Assembly (NCBI RefSeq): GCF_903645295.1
Contig: NZ_CAHJXM010000003.1
Location: 823,682 to 887,681 of the forward strand
DNA: 64,000 bases
Direction of reading: 5' to 3'
Origin: Bacillus sp. Marseille-Q1617
Lineage (GTDB): Bacteria > Bacillota > Bacilli > Bacillales > Bacillaceae_B
Positions 25,768 through 35,500 of this stretch are shown here, one piece after another. The notes under the pieces were generated by a model. That model was not told the origin of the DNA, did no database searches, and saw only the letters and a list, made by a program, of their open reading frames with translations. How positions within the stretch are numbered: the stretch's first letter is position 1; each line of letters opens with the position of its first letter. The position numbers and the translations under genes were made by a program.

Positions 25768-27030
25768 ATGTTTCGATTCCGGACAACCATCATACTTATC
25801 CTATTGCTGGTACTGAACGCCTGCGGAAATCAACACATCATCGACGATTCAAGGAAACTGAATGTATCTGATGAAAAAAGTGTGGAAGAAATAGAAGTCT
25901 GGCATACCTACAGCGATGAAGAAACGAGAATCTTTGAAAACGAGATCATTCCATTATTCGAAGAAAAGTATCCAGGGATCGATGTCAAATCCGTCAGGCA
26001 GCCGCATAGCAAGCAGCTGATGTCAGCGCTTATTTCGCGGGCCTCTGTCAACCGGACACCCGATGTCGTCCGGATGGATATTACCTGGATGCCTAAATTT
26101 GTCCACCTGGATTTACTCTATACAATCAGTGAGTTTGATGACTTTGACTTGGTCAAAACAAGATTCCTTGAAAATCCCCTTGAGTCGAACCGGTTCGGGG
26201 AGGATTATTACGGTCTGCCCCTGAACACGAATACAAAAGCAGCCATTTACAATAAAGAAGCGGTGGAAAAGCTTGGGCTGGATCAACTACCCCAAAAGAT
26301 GGATGAATTGATCCAGATCGTAAAGGAAAATAATCTGAAAATCGGGATCAGTGACGTTTCCCCCTGGAACAGCCTCCCCTATTTTTACGGTTTGGGCGGG
26401 AAACTCATGAACGACGAGTATACGAAGGCAAGCGGCTATCTTGATAGCAAAGAGAGCATTAAAGCTTTTAAAGAGCTGTTGGATCTATATCAAAATGGAA
26501 ACATCCCGTCCGAGGCACTCAGCGGTTATCCGGAGACGTGGCAGAATGTCGGCTCCGGGGATTATTTCATGATTGATGAAGGACCGTGGTTTTACAGCGT
26601 AAGGTCTGAAAACGACCTGGCCCTTGTCAATCAGCGAACGGTTTCAGGCGTATTTCCGAGTAACGGGGAGCAGGGATCGATCCTTGGCGGGGAGAATGCG
26701 GTCATCACGAAAGGGACGAAACACCCGAAAGCGTCCTGGACATTCATTAAGTGGATGACGACCGAAGAACCTCAGGGACTTTTGTTAAAAGCAGGCCTGC
26801 TCCCGACGAACAAACGGGTGGAACTCTCCAGTATTGCAGAAGAGTATCCTTACTATAAAAGTTATATCGAAAGCATCGACGAAGCCTTCTTAAGGCCGCC
26901 GGTTCCGCAGTGGGAAGAAATCAATACCATCCTGACAAATGCCTTCAGGAACATTTTCAGCGGTGAAGTCAGTGTGGAAGAAGGACTGAAGAAAGCGGCG
27001 GCTGATATAGACCGCCAGCTCTCATCATAG
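25768..27030 (+). CDS. second, orphan sugar-binding lipoprotein
   Basis: 420-residue lipoprotein (lipobox VLNAC) of the same type-1 family as the protein at 17384: both share WHTYSDEE, PDVVRMDITWMPKF, YYGLPLNTNTKAAIYNKE, the FYGLGGKLMNDEYTKASGYL-type block and KWMTTEEPQGLLLKAGLLPTNK. It begins 21 bases after the response regulator and has no permease genes next to it. It could feed the transporter encoded at 18737-20551, or act as a ligand-loaded partner of the membrane kinase, as known for some LytS/YesM-type systems. The second reading rests only on gene order. Confidence 0.9.
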   Translation: MFRFRTTIILILLLVLNACGNQHIIDDSRKLNVSDEKSVEEIEVWHTYSDEETRIFENEIIPLFEEKYPGIDVKSVRQPHSKQLMSALISRASVNRTPDVVRMDITWMPKFVHLDLLYTISEFDDFDLVKTRFLENPLESNRFGEDYYGLPLNTNTKAAIYNKEAVEKLGLDQLPQKMDELIQIVKENNLKIGISDVSPWNSLPYFYGLGGKLMNDEYTKASGYLDSKESIKAFKELLDLYQNGNIPSEALSGYPETWQNVGSGDYFMIDEGPWFYSVRSENDLALVNQRTVSGVFPSNGEQGSILGGENAVITKGTKHPKASWTFIKWMTTEEPQGLLLKAGLLPTNKRVELSSIAEEYPYYKSYIESIDEAFLRPPVPQWEEINTILTNAFRNIFSGEVSVEEGLKKAAADIDRQLSS

Positions 27031-27131
27031 AAAGGCTGTTTTCTAAATGATTGTTGCTTTACGTCCATTAATCTAGTAGTGCACGTGCTCTATTCGAACT
27101 CCAGCTTAAATAAGGAATGGGCATACAACCC

Positions 27132-27157
27132 GAAAATACCCAAGTTCCGGTATTTTC
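27132..27157 (+). promoter_or_regulatory. intergenic hairpin without T-run
   Basis: GAAAATACC (27132-27140) and GGTATTTTC (27149-27157) pair perfectly around CAAGTTCC. It lies about 55 bases before the glucosidase start and may be an attenuator or mRNA-processing element. Confidence 0.5.
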
Positions 27158-27211
27158 TTGCGTGTAAAGAACAAAGGTTGCGAAAAGAGCCTCATAGAAA
27201 GGAAGAGGGAA

Positions 27212-28891
27212 ATGGAGAAGAAATGGTGGAAAGAAAGCGTCGTCTATCAAATTTATCCGAGAAGCTTCAAAGACAGTAACGGAGACGGGATCGGTGATTT
27301 GCAAGGAATCATCAGCAAGCTTGATTATCTAAAGGAACTGGGAGTCGGTGTTATCTGGCTGTCCCCCGTCTATGAATCCCCGAATGATGATAATGGATAT
27401 GATATCAGCGATTATAAAGCGATCATGGACGAATTCGGGACGATGGAAGACTGGGAAGAATTATTGGAAGGCCTGCACAAAAGAGGGATGAAGCTGATGA
27501 TGGATCTTGTGGTCAATCATTCATCGGATGAACATGCATGGTTCATCGAATCCCGGAAATCGAAAGACAATCCTTACAGGGATTATTACATCTGGCGTCC
27601 CGGCAAGGACGGAAATGAACCAAACAACTGGACTTCCTTCTTCAGCGGGTCGGCATGGCAATATGACGAGGCGACGGAAGAATATTTCCTGCATCTATTC
27701 AGTAAAAAGCAGCCTGACCTTAACTGGGAAAATCCTGTACTGAGAAATGAAATCTACGACATGATGAAATGGTGGCTGGATAAAGGGGTCGACGGATTCC
27801 GGATGGATGTCATCAACCTGATCTCAAAAGAGGACGGCCTCCCGAGTACACCTGGCGGAAAGAAATATGACTGGGGCGGGGATTATTTTATGAACGGACC
27901 CCGTGTACATGAGTATCTGCAGGAAATGAACAGGGAAGTGCTTTCGAAATACAATATGATGACGGTCGGAGAATGCCCGGGTGCGTCCCCGGAGGATGCT
28001 GCCCGGTATGCCAATGAAGAAGGCACCGAGCTGAACATGATCTTTACCTTTGAACATATGGACCTCGATTCCGGTCCCGGCGGGAAGTGGGACGTCAAGG
28101 ATTGGACGCTGGCTGATCTCAAGGATGTGATGACCAAATGGCAGAAGGATCTTGAAGGCAAGGGATGGAACAGCCTCTACCTTAACAATCACGATCAGCC
28201 AAGAATGGTATCGAGATTCGGAAACGACCAGGAATACCGCGTTGAGTCGGCTAAGATGCTTGCCACCTTCCTTCACATGATGCAGGGGACACCTTACATC
28301 TATCAAGGGGAAGAATTGGGCATGACCAATGTGAAATTCGACTCCCTGGAAGAGTACAACGATATCGAAATTCACAATATGTACCGTGAAAAAGTGACAG
28401 AAGGCGGAGAGGATCACGATAAGATCATGGAAGCCATTTACCTTAAGGGACGGGACAACGCAAGAACCCCGATGCAGTGGGATGACACTGAACACGCCGG
28501 GTTCACGACCGGGACACCGTGGCTGAAAGTCAATCCAAACTACAAGGAAATCAATGCGGAGAATGCGCTGAAAGACCCGTCATCCATCTTCTACTACTAC
28601 AAGGAATTGAACCGCCTTCGCAAAGAGCATGATATTATCGTCTATGGCACGTACGACCTTATCCTTGAGGATAATCCACAGATCTATGCCTACACACGTT
28701 CCTTAGGGGAAGAAAAACTGGTCATCATGTGCAACTTCACGGAGGAACAAGCGACATTTACATTGCCCGAAGATATCCAGTATGAATCGGCTTCCCTCTT
28801 GATCGGCAATTATGGCGAAGGGACGGGAGAAGAGCGTATAGAAGGACTTCAGTTGAGGCCGTATGAAGCGAGAGTTTATAGATTGAATTAA
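27212..28891 (+). CDS. malL: oligo-1,6-glucosidase (GH13)
   Basis: Cytoplasmic glucosidase that removes glucose from isomaltose and isomalto-oligosaccharides. ATG 27212 with AGGAAGAGGG upstream gives 559 residues (MEKKWWKESVVYQIYPRSF), the family length; the frame is open from 27158. Conserved regions: DLVVNHSSDEHAWF, GFRMDVINLIS with nucleophile D199, GECPG with acid/base E254, and NNHDQPR with D328. The residue after the nucleophile is V200; valine here is the known mark of alpha-1,6 specificity, while alpha-1,4 enzymes have threonine. No signal peptide. This pins the substrate of the whole locus to alpha-1,6-linked glucose oligomers. Confidence 0.92.
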   Translation: MEKKWWKESVVYQIYPRSFKDSNGDGIGDLQGIISKLDYLKELGVGVIWLSPVYESPNDDNGYDISDYKAIMDEFGTMEDWEELLEGLHKRGMKLMMDLVVNHSSDEHAWFIESRKSKDNPYRDYYIWRPGKDGNEPNNWTSFFSGSAWQYDEATEEYFLHLFSKKQPDLNWENPVLRNEIYDMMKWWLDKGVDGFRMDVINLISKEDGLPSTPGGKKYDWGGDYFMNGPRVHEYLQEMNREVLSKYNMMTVGECPGASPEDAARYANEEGTELNMIFTFEHMDLDSGPGGKWDVKDWTLADLKDVMTKWQKDLEGKGWNSLYLNNHDQPRMVSRFGNDQEYRVESAKMLATFLHMMQGTPYIYQGEELGMTNVKFDSLEEYNDIEIHNMYREKVTEGGEDHDKIMEAIYLKGRDNARTPMQWDDTEHAGFTTGTPWLKVNPNYKEINAENALKDPSSIFYYYKELNRLRKEHDIIVYGTYDLILEDNPQIYAYTRSLGEEKLVIMCNFTEEQATFTLPEDIQYESASLLIGNYGEGTGEERIEGLQLRPYEARVYRLN

Positions 28892-29003
28892 TAATGGGAA
28901 AAAGGCGGGCGGGTACAGGTTCTGTTTGAAATTATACACTTTGGATTAACAAACAAAATGTTTGAGCTATTCGCTGCGCAAACAATGTTATTTGCATATG
29001 AAA

Positions 29004-29040
29004 GCGGTCAGAGGTTAATGTCCCACTGACCGTTTTTTTT
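29004..29040 (+). terminator. terminator closing the transporter/TCS/glucosidase unit
   Basis: GCGGTCAG / CTGACCG stem with a 14-base loop followed by eight T residues, about 110 bases after the glucosidase stop. Confidence 0.8.
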
Positions 29041-29106
29041 AGCTGGCATTATTTGAATAAGAAGACGGCAAGACAGTTCCTCTTCGGACGAGTTATGGGT
29101 CTCTGT

Positions 29107-29397
29107 CTAAAACAAATCGGGTCTTCTCTGTGAAAAGTAATACGGACGACTTTCTATAAAATCAATCGCTTTATAATCACTTAAGGTTTCAGTTTTCTCT
29201 TCTTCAAATCGTTCATTTTCCTTACCGTCAAAGAATTTGCCTGTAGTAATCTTCGTAACCTCAATAGTACCACCGGATACACTCATTTCTAATTGATAAC
29301 TATTTTTACTGTAACCATCACTGTATGGTTGATACGTATGACTAATACCATCAAATTCTCCTGCTTTAAGGGCAGCTAAAACTTCTTCTCTTTTCAA
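29107..29397 (-). CDS. hypothetical small protein
   Basis: About 96 residues. AAAGGA lies 8 bases before TTG 29397 (LKREEVLAALKAGEFDGISH); an upstream GTG at 29418 is the alternative start. The N-terminal helix is followed by beta-type sequence (YQLEMSVSGGTIEVTKITTGKF) and an acidic stretch FDGKENERFEEEKTETLSD. No membrane or export signal. Family not recognised. It is transcribed against the surrounding sugar genes. Confidence 0.55.
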   Translation of the reverse strand: MKREEVLAALKAGEFDGISHTYQPYSDGYSKNSYQLEMSVSGGTIEVTKITTGKFFDGKENERFEEEKTETLSDYKAIDFIESRPYYFSQRRPDLF

Positions 29398-29547
29398 TTG
29401 ACCATTCCTTTCTGACACAAGTGCGTCAATTATAACGTGCTAACACCAATTTTATATATATTTTCATTTCTTGATCAAAATTCATATTTTTAAAGCTTTT
29501 AATTTTCATACTGAAAGAGTGTTTTATATACACAAGTGAGTGTCATA

Positions 29548-29562
29548 AGTTAAGCGCTTTCA
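29548..29562 (+). promoter_or_regulatory. cre-like operator before the oxidoreductase operon
   Basis: AGTTAAGCGCTTTCA shares the TAAGCGCTTTCA half with the site at 17331-17345, two mismatches from the cre consensus in the left half. It sits about 70 bases before the first oxidoreductase start, so both transcription units may answer to the same regulator. Confidence 0.5.
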
Positions 29563-29629
29563 TTCTAGCTATTTTACTGTCCGAAGGTTCTCTTTACAAT
29601 AGGAAGTAAGAAGGGGAGGGGGAACGAAA

Positions 29630-30697
29630 TTGACAAAAAATCAATCAATCAGGGTCGGCCTGATCGGACTTGGCGGAATGGCCAATGCACACCGGAAGAT
29701 GATTTCTGAACTGGAGCGGATTCAATTGAGCGCTCTATGCGATGTGAACGATGAACTCCTGCATAAGGTGGGAGATGAAGAGGGAATCGGGAAAGAGAAG
29801 CGGTTCAATGAAATGGAGGTGCTCATCCAGGATCCAAATGTTGATGCTGTAATTTCGATTGTGCCGAATGATCTGCATGCGAACGTATTGGAACTGTGCA
29901 TCCGGCATCAGAAACCAATCATGGCAGAAAAGCCATTCACCTTGAATTTCAAGGAAGCGGAATATCTGGCGGAACTCTATGAGAAGACACCGATTCCCTG
30001 CATGGTCGGGTTTTCTTACCGTTATATACCGGCTTTCCGATATGCGAAGAAATTGCTTCAAGAAAATAAGATCGGCACCCTGCGGCATATGGAGGTCCGC
30101 TATCTTCAATCGTTCGGTGCGCCGATCTTTGATGTCCCGTATTTATGGCGGTTCAATAAGACGGTTACCGGGACCGGGGCCCTCGGAGATCTCGGTGCCC
30201 ATATGATTGACAGTGCAAGATTCCTTGTCGGGGAATTCAAATCAGTCTCTGCGTTAATGAGCACCTTTGTACCTGAACGCAGGGATCCGGCAAGCGGCAG
30301 TATGCGAAAAGTAGAAGTGGATGATTACGCCAGTTTCCTAGCCGAGCTTGAGAACGATGTAGTGGGCACATTCCTGACTACCAGAAATGCAATCGGGTCC
30401 GGGAATCAGCATGAAGTGACATTGTACGGGGATATCGGGTCGATATACGTGAATTGTGAAAAACCTGATGAAGTCCTGCTTAGTTTAGTGGATGCCAAGG
30501 AGCTTCAAACATCGAAAGAGGTCCTGGAAGTTCCGACGGGCTACAGACGACAACAGCTGGAGGATTTCATCGCTTTAGTGACTGGACAGGAGCAAGAAGG
30601 GATCCCTGACTTTCATGATGGCTATCGAAATCAAAAAGTGCTGGAGCGCATCATCGAGTCAGCTGAAAAGGGCCAGTCAGTAAACATAGACGAATAG
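29630..30697 (+). CDS. Gfo/Idh/MocA-family dehydrogenase (first)
   Basis: NAD(P)-dependent sugar oxidoreductase, 355 residues from TTG 29630 with GGGGAGGGGG upstream. Rossmann motif VGLIGLGGMANAHRKM; the catalytic lysine motif MAEKPFTLN; and the substrate-side block TGALGDLGAHMIDSARFLVG with the conserved D...H pair. The C-terminal beta-sheet domain ends with DGYRNQKVLERIIESAEKG. Such enzymes oxidise myo-inositol, glucose or glycoside C-3 hydroxyls. First gene of a four-gene unit with a second family member, a ThuA-like protein and a giant GH66 enzyme. Confidence 0.9.
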   Translation: MTKNQSIRVGLIGLGGMANAHRKMISELERIQLSALCDVNDELLHKVGDEEGIGKEKRFNEMEVLIQDPNVDAVISIVPNDLHANVLELCIRHQKPIMAEKPFTLNFKEAEYLAELYEKTPIPCMVGFSYRYIPAFRYAKKLLQENKIGTLRHMEVRYLQSFGAPIFDVPYLWRFNKTVTGTGALGDLGAHMIDSARFLVGEFKSVSALMSTFVPERRDPASGSMRKVEVDDYASFLAELENDVVGTFLTTRNAIGSGNQHEVTLYGDIGSIYVNCEKPDEVLLSLVDAKELQTSKEVLEVPTGYRRQQLEDFIALVTGQEQEGIPDFHDGYRNQKVLERIIESAEKGQSVNIDE

Positions 30698-30710
30698 AAA
30701 GGAGATATGT

Positions 30711-31841
30711 ATGAGTGATCAAAAAGTAAAGATTGCCGTCGCAGGAGCCGGTTCATTCACGGACCTGTGGTATCTTCCTATTTTGAAGAAACTTCCCTCC
30801 GTCATCCTCAAGGCAATCTGCAGTCAAAATGGAACCAATGCAGACAGGCTGGCTGCCAAATACGGCATACCGTCAAGCTGCCGGTCCTACAGGGAAATGC
30901 TTGAAGAAGACATTGACGGCATCTGCATAGTGACCCCGAACGTCAGCCATCACGAGATTGCCTTGCTGGCAGCAGAAAAGCAAATCCATGTCATGTGCGA
31001 AAAGCCGCTGGCAATGGAGGCTCGGCAAGCAAAGGCGATGTGGGAAGCGGCAGAACGAAACAACATCATCCATGGAGTGAATTTTACGTATCGAGAGAAC
31101 CCTGCCGTCGTCCGGTTGAAGGAACTGATTGAGGGTGGGTTGATAGGTAAAGTCTATGAAGGCAAATTTGAATATTCGGGTGATTACGGATTATCTGGAC
31201 CGCCCGGATGGCGCGGCACGAGTTCTGTGGGAGGAAGAGGCGGTGTTCTCGCTGACTTGGGTTCCCATCTCATAGACGCAGTCCACTATATCCTTGGTGA
31301 AAACATCGAGCATGTATCGGCTTCCCTTTCGTATTTGGAAGGCGGCAGTATGAAAAGGGCGGCCGACTTGGAAGATAAAGACCGTTCTGCGGATTCCGCC
31401 TTCTTCCAAGCTTCGTTTCCATCAGGAATCCAGGGATCCTTTTATACCAGCTGGGTTTCAACCCAGGGGGACCGGAACCAGACAATCGATTTGATGGTGA
31501 AAGGCGGGAAAGGGGCTCTGCAGCTCCTCTCCAGCGAATTGGGAATCAGGTTGAGGTACGCACCGGTAAACGGTCCCTGGGAGGATATAAAACTAGCAAA
31601 CATATATCCGTGGGATGATGCGGCCGAGCCATCCGAAGAACGATTCCGTCCATGGCGTTTTACTGAAAAGAACGAAATTTGGAAGTGGGTGGACGCCATA
31701 AACGAAAAGAAAGAACTGGACAGGCCGACATTCAGGGATGGTTACGTCGTACAGCGGGTGATCGATTCCGTTCTCTTATCCGATCAATTGAGAAAAGAAG
31801 TAGCCGTAAAAGAACTTGAAAAAATGGAGGAATCACAATGA
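30711..31841 (+). CDS. Gfo/Idh/MocA-family dehydrogenase (second)
   Basis: 376 residues, AAAGGAGATAT before ATG 30711. Rossmann start [20 protein letters not shown] (GxGxxT variant), lysine motif [17 protein letters not shown], and [23 protein letters not shown] with the D/H pair. It differs clearly from the preceding enzyme and so is a functional partner, not a recent duplicate. Paired Gfo/Idh/MocA genes plus a ThuA protein recall ThuAB-type 3-keto-sugar pathways. Its stop overlaps the ThuA start by 4 bases (ATGA). Confidence 0.9.
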   Translation: MSDQKVKIAVAGAGSFTDLWYLPILKKLPSVILKAICSQNGTNADRLAAKYGIPSSCRSYREMLEEDIDGICIVTPNVSHHEIALLAAEKQIHVMCEKPLAMEARQAKAMWEAAERNNIIHGVNFTYRENPAVVRLKELIEGGLIGKVYEGKFEYSGDYGLSGPPGWRGTSSVGGRGGVLADLGSHLIDAVHYILGENIEHVSASLSYLEGGSMKRAADLEDKDRSADSAFFQASFPSGIQGSFYTSWVSTQGDRNQTIDLMVKGGKGALQLLSSELGIRLRYAPVNGPWEDIKLANIYPWDDAAEPSEERFRPWRFTEKNEIWKWVDAINEKKELDRPTFRDGYVVQRVIDSVLLSDQLRKEVAVKELEKMEESQ

Positions 31842-32554
31842 TCAGAGTGACAATCTGGAATGAATATCGACATGAACAAACGAATCCGGCTGTACAGGAG
31901 ATCTATCCTGCCGGCATCCATCAGGCGCTTGCCGGTTTCCTGCAGGAAGAGTTCGAAGTGAAGACAGCAACGCTTGATGAAGCGGAGCACGGGCTAACGG
32001 ACAACATCCTCAATGAAACCGATGTGCTGATCTGGTGGGGACATATCGCCCATGATGAAGTAAGTGACCACATTGTAGAGAAAGTGAAGGAACGGATCCT
32101 TGATGGGATGGGATTCATCCCGCTGCACTCCGCCCATAATTCTAAAGTCTTCAAGGTGCTGATGGGCACCAGGACGGGCGAACTGAAGTGGCGTGAAGCC
32201 GATGACAAAGAAAGGCTTTGGGTTGTGGAGGAAGGTCATCCGATCGTGAACGGCATCCCGGAAGTCATCGAACTCGAGAATGAAGAAATGTACGGCGAGC
32301 GTTTCGGCATCCCGAAGCCTGACGAGCTCATTTTCATCAGCTGGTTCTCGGGTGGAGAGGTGTTCAGGAGCGGCTGTACATACCGGCGCGGAAGAGGGAA
32401 AATCTTTTACTTCAGACCGGGACATGAAACCTATCCGACGTATTATCACAAAGACATTCAGCAGGTGATCAGGAATGCGGTGCTGTGGGCAAGTCCTGAA
32501 CAGGGTTCCCCTGAGCTGAAACTGGGGAATGTCCAGCCGCTCGAAAGCAGGTAA
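31838..32554 (+). CDS. ThuA-like domain protein
   Basis: 238 residues of the ThuA family, a class I glutamine-amidotransferase-like fold found in trehalose and other disaccharide use. Key segments: [51 protein letters not shown] (the position of the nucleophile elbow; no Cys here, in keeping with the non-amidotransferase ThuA group) and [20 protein letters not shown]. ThuA proteins work with ThuB dehydrogenases on 3-keto sugars, but their exact chemistry is unsettled. Translationally coupled to the dehydrogenase before it. Confidence 0.85.
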   Translation: MIRVTIWNEYRHEQTNPAVQEIYPAGIHQALAGFLQEEFEVKTATLDEAEHGLTDNILNETDVLIWWGHIAHDEVSDHIVEKVKERILDGMGFIPLHSAHNSKVFKVLMGTRTGELKWREADDKERLWVVEEGHPIVNGIPEVIELENEEMYGERFGIPKPDELIFISWFSGGEVFRSGCTYRRGRGKIFYFRPGHETYPTYYHKDIQQVIRNAVLWASPEQGSPELKLGNVQPLESR

Positions 32555-32598
32555 ATACGGCAGGGTTCAGTCCCTGCCAATACATGAGGAGGAAGGAA

Positions 32599-35500
32599 AT
32601 GAATATCAATCGAAAATTGAAACTGCCTCTGGCCGGCCTGGTTGCCTTCAACCTTGCCCTGACACCATTCACGCTGCCCCAAGATGCTGCAGCCAAAGAC
32701 AATCAAAAAGAGACCGTGCAAAAAGCCCAAAGCAAAAAAAATCTCCCGGCAGAACCGATCTCTGCATTCCTTGTAGACAAATCGAGGTATAATCCCGGTG
32801 AAAAAGTGAAGCTCTCCCTCTTATTCAACACCGAAAAAGAGTGGAAAGGCGATCTCCGACTAGAAGTCTATCATCTCAATGAAAAAGTCGCGGAGGGCAG
32901 CAAGAAGATCCACGTGAAAAACGGCCTGAAAGGGATAGAGGTGGATTGGACACCGCCGTCAGATGATTTTAAAGGATATCTAGTAAAAGCCTCATTCAAG
33001 GGATCCGACCAAATCGTCACGGCAGCCATCGATGTCTCAAGTGACTGGACCCAGTATCCCCGTTATGGTTATGCAACCGAATTCCCTCAAGAAACAACAG
33101 CCGAAAGTGAAAAGAAGATGAAGCAGCTGACCCAGGAGTATTATTTGAATGGATTCCAATTCTATGATTGGATGTGGCGCCATGATGTATCCGTCTACTC
33201 GAAGACCGACAGTGAAGGGAACCCCGTACTTGATGAAGACGGAAACTTCATCACTGAAGATATCGATAAAGACACGGCTTATAATGATCTGCTCGGACGC
33301 AAGCTTTATCCGATCACGGTGAAGCAGCAGATCGATGCAGCGCAGAAATACAATGCGGCAGCCATGGCTTATCAAATGAACTATGCCGCAAGGGAAAACT
33401 ATGAAGCTTTCGGGGTGAAGAAGGAATGGGGACTGTATAAGAAGAATGCTAGTTTCCCGGACCCTTCTTTAAGCGACCAGGAAGGATTCTATTTCGACTG
33501 GGTGAACCCGCCGACCGGACTCTACCTCCAGGACCCGGGGAACACCGAATGGCAGGAATACATCAACCGGGAGTTTGTGAGGGGTGTAAATGAATTCGGC
33601 TTCGACGGGATGCACCTCGATCAGTGGGGATTCCATGACAACGATTATCTTTATGACTATGAAGGCAATAAACGCCACTTCTCGAAAGACTATGATTCTC
33701 TTATCAACTCGGTAAAGGGCTCACTGACCGACAACGATAAATCCAAGAACTTTGTCACCTTCAATATGGTCGGGGGCAACGACGGATATAGTGACGTGCC
33801 GCGGCCGTCTACACAGACCGACTTTGACTACAGCGAAATCTGGCAGGATAAAGATCACTACCGCGACTTACTGAAGGTAGTGGAAGAAACAAGGGAAACG
33901 AACGGCGGGAAAGCAGTCGTCATTGCCGGATACATGAACTACAAGCAGGCGACCGGCGAGCATTACAACGTCGCGGATGTAGAGGGAGTGCCGAGGTCCG
34001 AACATTTCATCTCCCGGATTCAGAAGATGCCTGGATGGGTAGGGGATTTCGGGATGAAAGATGAAGACCAAATCATCTGGAAGGTCGATGCACCAGAGTC
34101 CGGCACCTATACGGTGGACCTTAAGTACGGCCATGACAACGGGGAAAGCCCTGTCGGGAAAATCCACGTGAATGACGCTCTCGTAAAAGACGCGATTCCA
34201 TTCAGTGAGAAGACCGGCTGGGGGAACCCGGTTGCGGAAACAAGCCTTACAGCCGATCTGCAAGAAGGGGAAAACGAGATCAAGCTGTCACTGAACACAA
34301 ATAATTTATGGCTTAACGTAGACAGTCTCGTCCTTAAAAAAGAAGACTATGAGAAAGAGTATGAAGCAGAGGATGCTGAACTGATCAGCAGTAAAGTTGA
34401 TAAGCATGGCCATGTATACAATTTTGAGACGGATGGCGATTTCATTGAATTCACCGTCGATGCCGCCGAAGCCGGAACGTATCCGGTCAGCTTCCAGTAC
34501 GGAGTGGAAAGTACAGCGGTCAGCCGCCATCTGTATGTAAATGGAGAACTGGCGAGCGATTCCATTCAACTGGATCCGACAGGCGGTTGGGAATCATTTC
34601 AATCCACGGAAGAGACCGCAGTCAAGCTCAAAGCGGGAGAGAACAAGATCAAACTGAAAGCCGACGGCGTCAATGATACAGGTGCTAAAATCGACTATCT
34701 CTCTGTAGGGGAGGACCGTTATCAGGCAGAGAAAGCCAAAGTCGGCTGGGAACCATCACAGGAACCTCTCGTAAAAGCGGATGACGCCGGAGTGACGGAC
34801 TTCAAACAGCAGGGAGACTTCATTTCCTTCCCGATGAATGCCGGGGAATCGAAAGAAACGGCTATTTCAGTCAGATATCAAAATCCTGGAGAAGAAACGA
34901 AACGCAGCATCTTTGTTAATGGAAAGAAGGCAGGTATTATGACGCTGCCACCAACTGCAGAAAGTCAATGGGGAACAGCGGAAGTATCCATCTATCTGTA
35001 CAACGGGGGAAATAAGATTTCCATCCAGATGGAAGAAGAAACTGAAGAAACAGGCATAGCCATCGATAAGATCGAATCTGGATCTCAAGTAATAGAAGCT
35101 GAAGAAGCGGAACTTGGCTGGCTTCCGGTCGTTTCAAGGACAAGCGAAGTATCGGTCGACCCTGGCTATACGAATAACTTCGGAAACAAAGGCCAGCGTG
35201 TCCTGTTCAACGTCAACAATAAGGAAGAAACCGATACACTCAGCTTCAAATACAGGACGGCGAATAACCCTCATATCAACATCTATGTGGACGGAGAGCT
35301 GATTCCTTCCAATAATCAATATGTGGACGGCAAGACGGTTTCCGAAACGGTGTTCTCAAGCACCCCGGGAGGCTGGGACGGAGCCATGGTGGAGAAGACC
35401 ATCAACGCCAAGGTACCGCCTGGAGAGCATGAAGTGATCTTCGAAATGGCTTCAAACGGGGAATACATCAATCTCGACAGTATGAATGCAGGCGGCGTGG

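Noticed and set aside
27824..28495. 223-codon minus-strand frame
   Set aside because: Antisense to the GH13 gene, whose catalytic motifs are complete in the plus strand.
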